From assembly GCA_946185175.1 (NCBI GenBank), contig CAMHIH010000003.1, positions 1-21,484 of the forward strand: a DNA stretch of 21,484 nt, given 5' to 3'. The number at the start of each line of letters is the position of its first letter. Within the stretch, counting starts at the first letter, position 1. The position numbers were made by a program, and so were the translations under genes. The DNA comes from an uncultured Candidatus Saccharibacteria bacterium (GTDB lineage: Bacteria; Patescibacteriota; Saccharimonadia; Saccharimonadales; Saccharimonadaceae). The notes under the pieces were generated by a model. The model saw nothing but the letters and a program-made list of their open reading frames with translations. It searched no databases and was not told the origin of the DNA. Below are positions 20,015 through 21,484 of the stretch, piece after piece.

Positions 20015-20043
20015 ACTGGAGGTAAAATTGCCTCCAGTTTTTG
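20015..20043 (+). terminator. Terminator of the gene at 19077
   Basis: ACTGGAGG-TAAAATTG-CCTCCAGT followed by TTTTTG. Confidence 0.88.
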
Positions 20044-20064
20044 TTGGGATAAGTGAAGATATGA

Positions 20065-20070
20065 TATAAT
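20065..20070 (+). promoter_or_regulatory. Extended -10 of tRNA-Thr
   Basis: TGA-TATAAT; predicted start about six bases before the tRNA 5' end. Confidence 0.6.
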
Positions 20071-20082
20071 TATTGGCAAGGT

Positions 20083-20158
20083 GCCGCTGTAGCTCAGTTG
20101 GTAGAGCAGCTCATTCGTAACGAGCAGGTCACAGGTTCGACCCCTGCCAGCGGCTCCA
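20083..20158 (+). tRNA. tRNA-Thr (anticodon CGT)
   Basis: 76 nt with encoded CCA. Acceptor GCCGCTG/CAGCGGC, D stem GCTC/GAGC, anticodon loop TTCGTAA, T arm with loop TTCGACC. The innermost anticodon pair is an A-C mismatch. Confidence 0.95.
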
Positions 20159-20172
20159 TCGTCATGTTAGAA

Positions 20173-20196
20173 TTCGCCAGCTTGGCGATTTTTTGT
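20173..20196 (+). terminator. Terminator of tRNA-Thr
   Basis: TCGCCA-GCT-TGGCGA followed by T residues. The remaining stretch to 20300 shows only a repeated ACCAATCTG and no gene I can support. Confidence 0.85.
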
Positions 20197-20300
20197 TTTT
20201 GCTCATCCAGAGATGCGCTTCGAACAAAGAAATCACCAATCTGACAAATTCTATCCATGACTTTTTATCAGATAATACCAATCTGCCGGGAAGTATTAAT

Positions 20301-21143
20301 CTACCAGGTGATTGGTTTGTTGTCGCCATTTTCGGGCGTAACGGTTGGCGCCGTGTTTTGTTCTGGCGTGGTGTTATCGGATTGCGGCGTGGCGTCATTC
20401 GGTGTCTGTGGCTGTTGGAAATAATCGGAAGGAAGATTGCCGGAAATGCGGTTGATCTCGAAGTCGATGAAATAGTTTTCTGGATTACTTTCGTCAATAA
20501 CAAGGTCGACCATGCCGTCGTCGTCGCTTAGCTTTCGGTCATGGCGTGGGTCGCCTTTGAGTTCGACGGTTTCGCCGGATGGTAGCGTGTATTTTACGAC
20601 GGGGCATTGAATTGAGACGTCATTAACTTTCATGCCTGAATCAACCAAATCATACTGGAGATTTTTGACGAGCTTACCGGTAGTGTTGAGCTGTTCGACG
20701 CGTTTGACACGCTGGTTGATTTTATGAATGTTTATGACGGCGATAATGATGAAGATTGCTGGTAAGATGAGAAAAATTAGGAAGAAGAGGCTGGAACTTT
20801 GGGTATACTCGGATGTGCAATCGGAGGGATTTTTGGAGTCGTAATAAATGGTTTGATTGTCGGTGTTTGGTCGAATATTGGACGATGAATTGCTCGTGCA
20901 AATATATTCCTGGCCATCAACTTCGTAGTAGTAGGTTGGCGAATACATGGTGTCGCCATCGCTGTCTCTATGTTCGTGGATTTCTACGTTGGTAGATGTA
21001 GTAGATGAGTCTAATTTGTTTTTATGGATCGTATTAAAGAGGGGGATTCCACCGATGATTGCGGCAAAGAAAATCCCGGCGGCGAGAAAAATATAGAAGA
21101 ATCTACGGCCACGCTTAATAAGTTTAATATTGATGTCGTACAT
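20301..21143 (-). CDS. DUF3592-like membrane protein
   Basis: A 280-residue protein with two membrane helices (about 13-36, RRFFYIFLAAGIFFAAIIGG, and about 118-138, LFFLIFLILPAIFIIIAVIN) flanking an outside loop. The loop has the DUF3592 pattern: SPTYYYEVDGQEYICTSNSS, then NQTIYYDSKNPSDC. The second, cytoplasmic part repeats a similar beta theme (CPVVKYTLPSGETVELKG) and ends in a Pro/Gln/Thr/Asn-rich tail of about 45 residues. The function of DUF3592 is unknown. No clear ribosome site precedes the ATG; TATTAT lies just before it, too close to serve as its -10, so the start is less certain than the frame. Confidence 0.75.
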   Translation of the reverse strand: MYDINIKLIKRGRRFFYIFLAAGIFFAAIIGGIPLFNTIHKNKLDSSTTSTNVEIHEHRDSDGDTMYSPTYYYEVDGQEYICTSNSSSNIRPNTDNQTIYYDSKNPSDCTSEYTQSSSLFFLIFLILPAIFIIIAVINIHKINQRVKRVEQLNTTGKLVKNLQYDLVDSGMKVNDVSIQCPVVKYTLPSGETVELKGDPRHDRKLSDDDGMVDLVIDESNPENYFIDFEINRISGNLPSDYFQQPQTPNDATPQSDNTTPEQNTAPTVTPENGDNKPITW

Positions 21144-21214
21144 AGATAATACCTAATTAACTTATTTATATTTTTGCATTCGGTGACACAAAAGTAAATA
21201 TAAGCGGTATATGT

Positions 21215-21220
21215 TATGAT
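21215..21220 (+). promoter_or_regulatory. Extended -10 of the gene at 21246
   Basis: TGT-TATGAT; predicted leader of about 19 nt containing a weak GGAAAG ribosome site. Confidence 0.4.
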
Positions 21221-21245
21221 AACGATAGAAAGTTGGAAAGAAATT

Positions 21246-21484
21246 ATGGCGAATCAAAAAAAGCAACAAAAAGAAATTAGTAAAACCAAGCGTGTAATGT
21301 ATGGATTGGCGGCGGTACTAGTGCTCGTCGTGATGGCGGTCGCGGTAGGCGGATTTTTCTTTATGTTGAGACACTCGCAACCGGCTGGTGATGTAAATGT
21401 TGTTAAGACGGAAGTTGTCGCGAATGGCGAAAACCGTTTTATCGTGCATACAGATAAAAAATGGATGACGATGCAGAATGATGG
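21246..21484 (+). CDS. Membrane-anchored hypothetical protein, 3' end outside window
   Basis: The frame is open from the ATG at 21246 to the window edge (79 codons). It begins MANQKKQQKEISKTKRVM, a strongly basic cytoplasmic tail, then one membrane helix (about 19-41, GLAAVLVLVVMAVAVGGFFF) and an outside segment RHSQPAGDVNVVKTEVVAN. Base composition and codon use match the neighbours. The visible part is too short to name a family. It is divergent from the DUF3592-like gene. Confidence 0.75.
   Translation, partial: MANQKKQQKEISKTKRVMYGLAAVLVLVVMAVAVGGFFFMLRHSQPAGDVNVVKTEVVANGENRFIVHTDKKWMTMQND

Noticed and set aside
20094..20258. A 54-codon minus-strand frame starting MDRICQIGDFFVRSAS
   Set aside because: It runs through the tRNA-Thr terminator and into the tRNA on the opposite strand and has no ribosome site; its later residues are just the antisense of the tRNA.
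1..21484. CRISPR array, insertion sequence or transposase
   Set aside because: No regularly spaced repeats, no transposase-like frame and no terminal inverted repeats with target duplication were found on either strand.

Overview
The window looks like a chromosomal segment of a Patescibacteria/CPR bacterium, most likely Saccharibacteria (TM7). The reasons are a compact genome of short genes, a type IV pilus locus next to dnaG-rpoD, several small membrane-anchored proteins of unknown function, and a standard genetic code. TGA ends only one of 22 complete genes (pilT), and nothing suggests UGA=Gly as in Gracilibacteria/Absconditabacteria. The lineage is inferred from gene content; no rRNA is present to confirm it.

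Left part (1-5500). A small unknown gene leaves the window on the minus strand at 1-181. argS follows at 377. A long structured leader then precedes a small unknown gene at 2364-2660, which is visibly richer in G and C. Another unknown minus-strand gene lies at 2813-3391. Next come mscL, orn and an MmcQ/YjbR-like gene in one direction, and a membrane-anchored unknown at 4844-5461 in the other.

Middle (5500-14600). dnaG and rpoD form the core of the macromolecular-synthesis locus, here without rpsU. A conserved hypothetical follows. The pilus block then runs pilT, pilC, a major-type pilin with a structured 5' leader, and the prepilin peptidase pilD. pilD is joined end to start with a Xer recombinase. 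ndk and tRNA-Arg(CCT) come next. PilT, PilC, the pilin and PilD would make, process and retract a pilus, which in these epibiotic bacteria is thought to serve host attachment or DNA uptake. PilB and PilMNO are not in the window.

Right part (14600-21484). A probably frameshifted small membrane protein is followed by a bacterial PH-domain protein and a SurA/PpiC-like membrane chaperone. On the minus strand lie a SpoU/TrmH-family RNA methyltransferase, a membrane-anchored unknown, tRNA-Gly(CCC) and tRNA-Asp(GTC). A secreted or anchored unknown, tRNA-Thr(CGT), a DUF3592-like membrane protein and a partial membrane protein end the window.

Most notable observations: (1) a 127-bp insert with a self-consistent branched RNA fold between two 50-bp copies of the tRNA-Gly 3' end plus terminator (18524-18750); (2) a DnaG primase with all four zinc ligands replaced; (3) a split between leaderless genes, whose -10 box lies about 6-10 nt before the ATG, and Shine-Dalgarno genes behind long structured leaders; (4) leaders with alternative or very long hairpins ahead of the two small GC-rich orphan genes.
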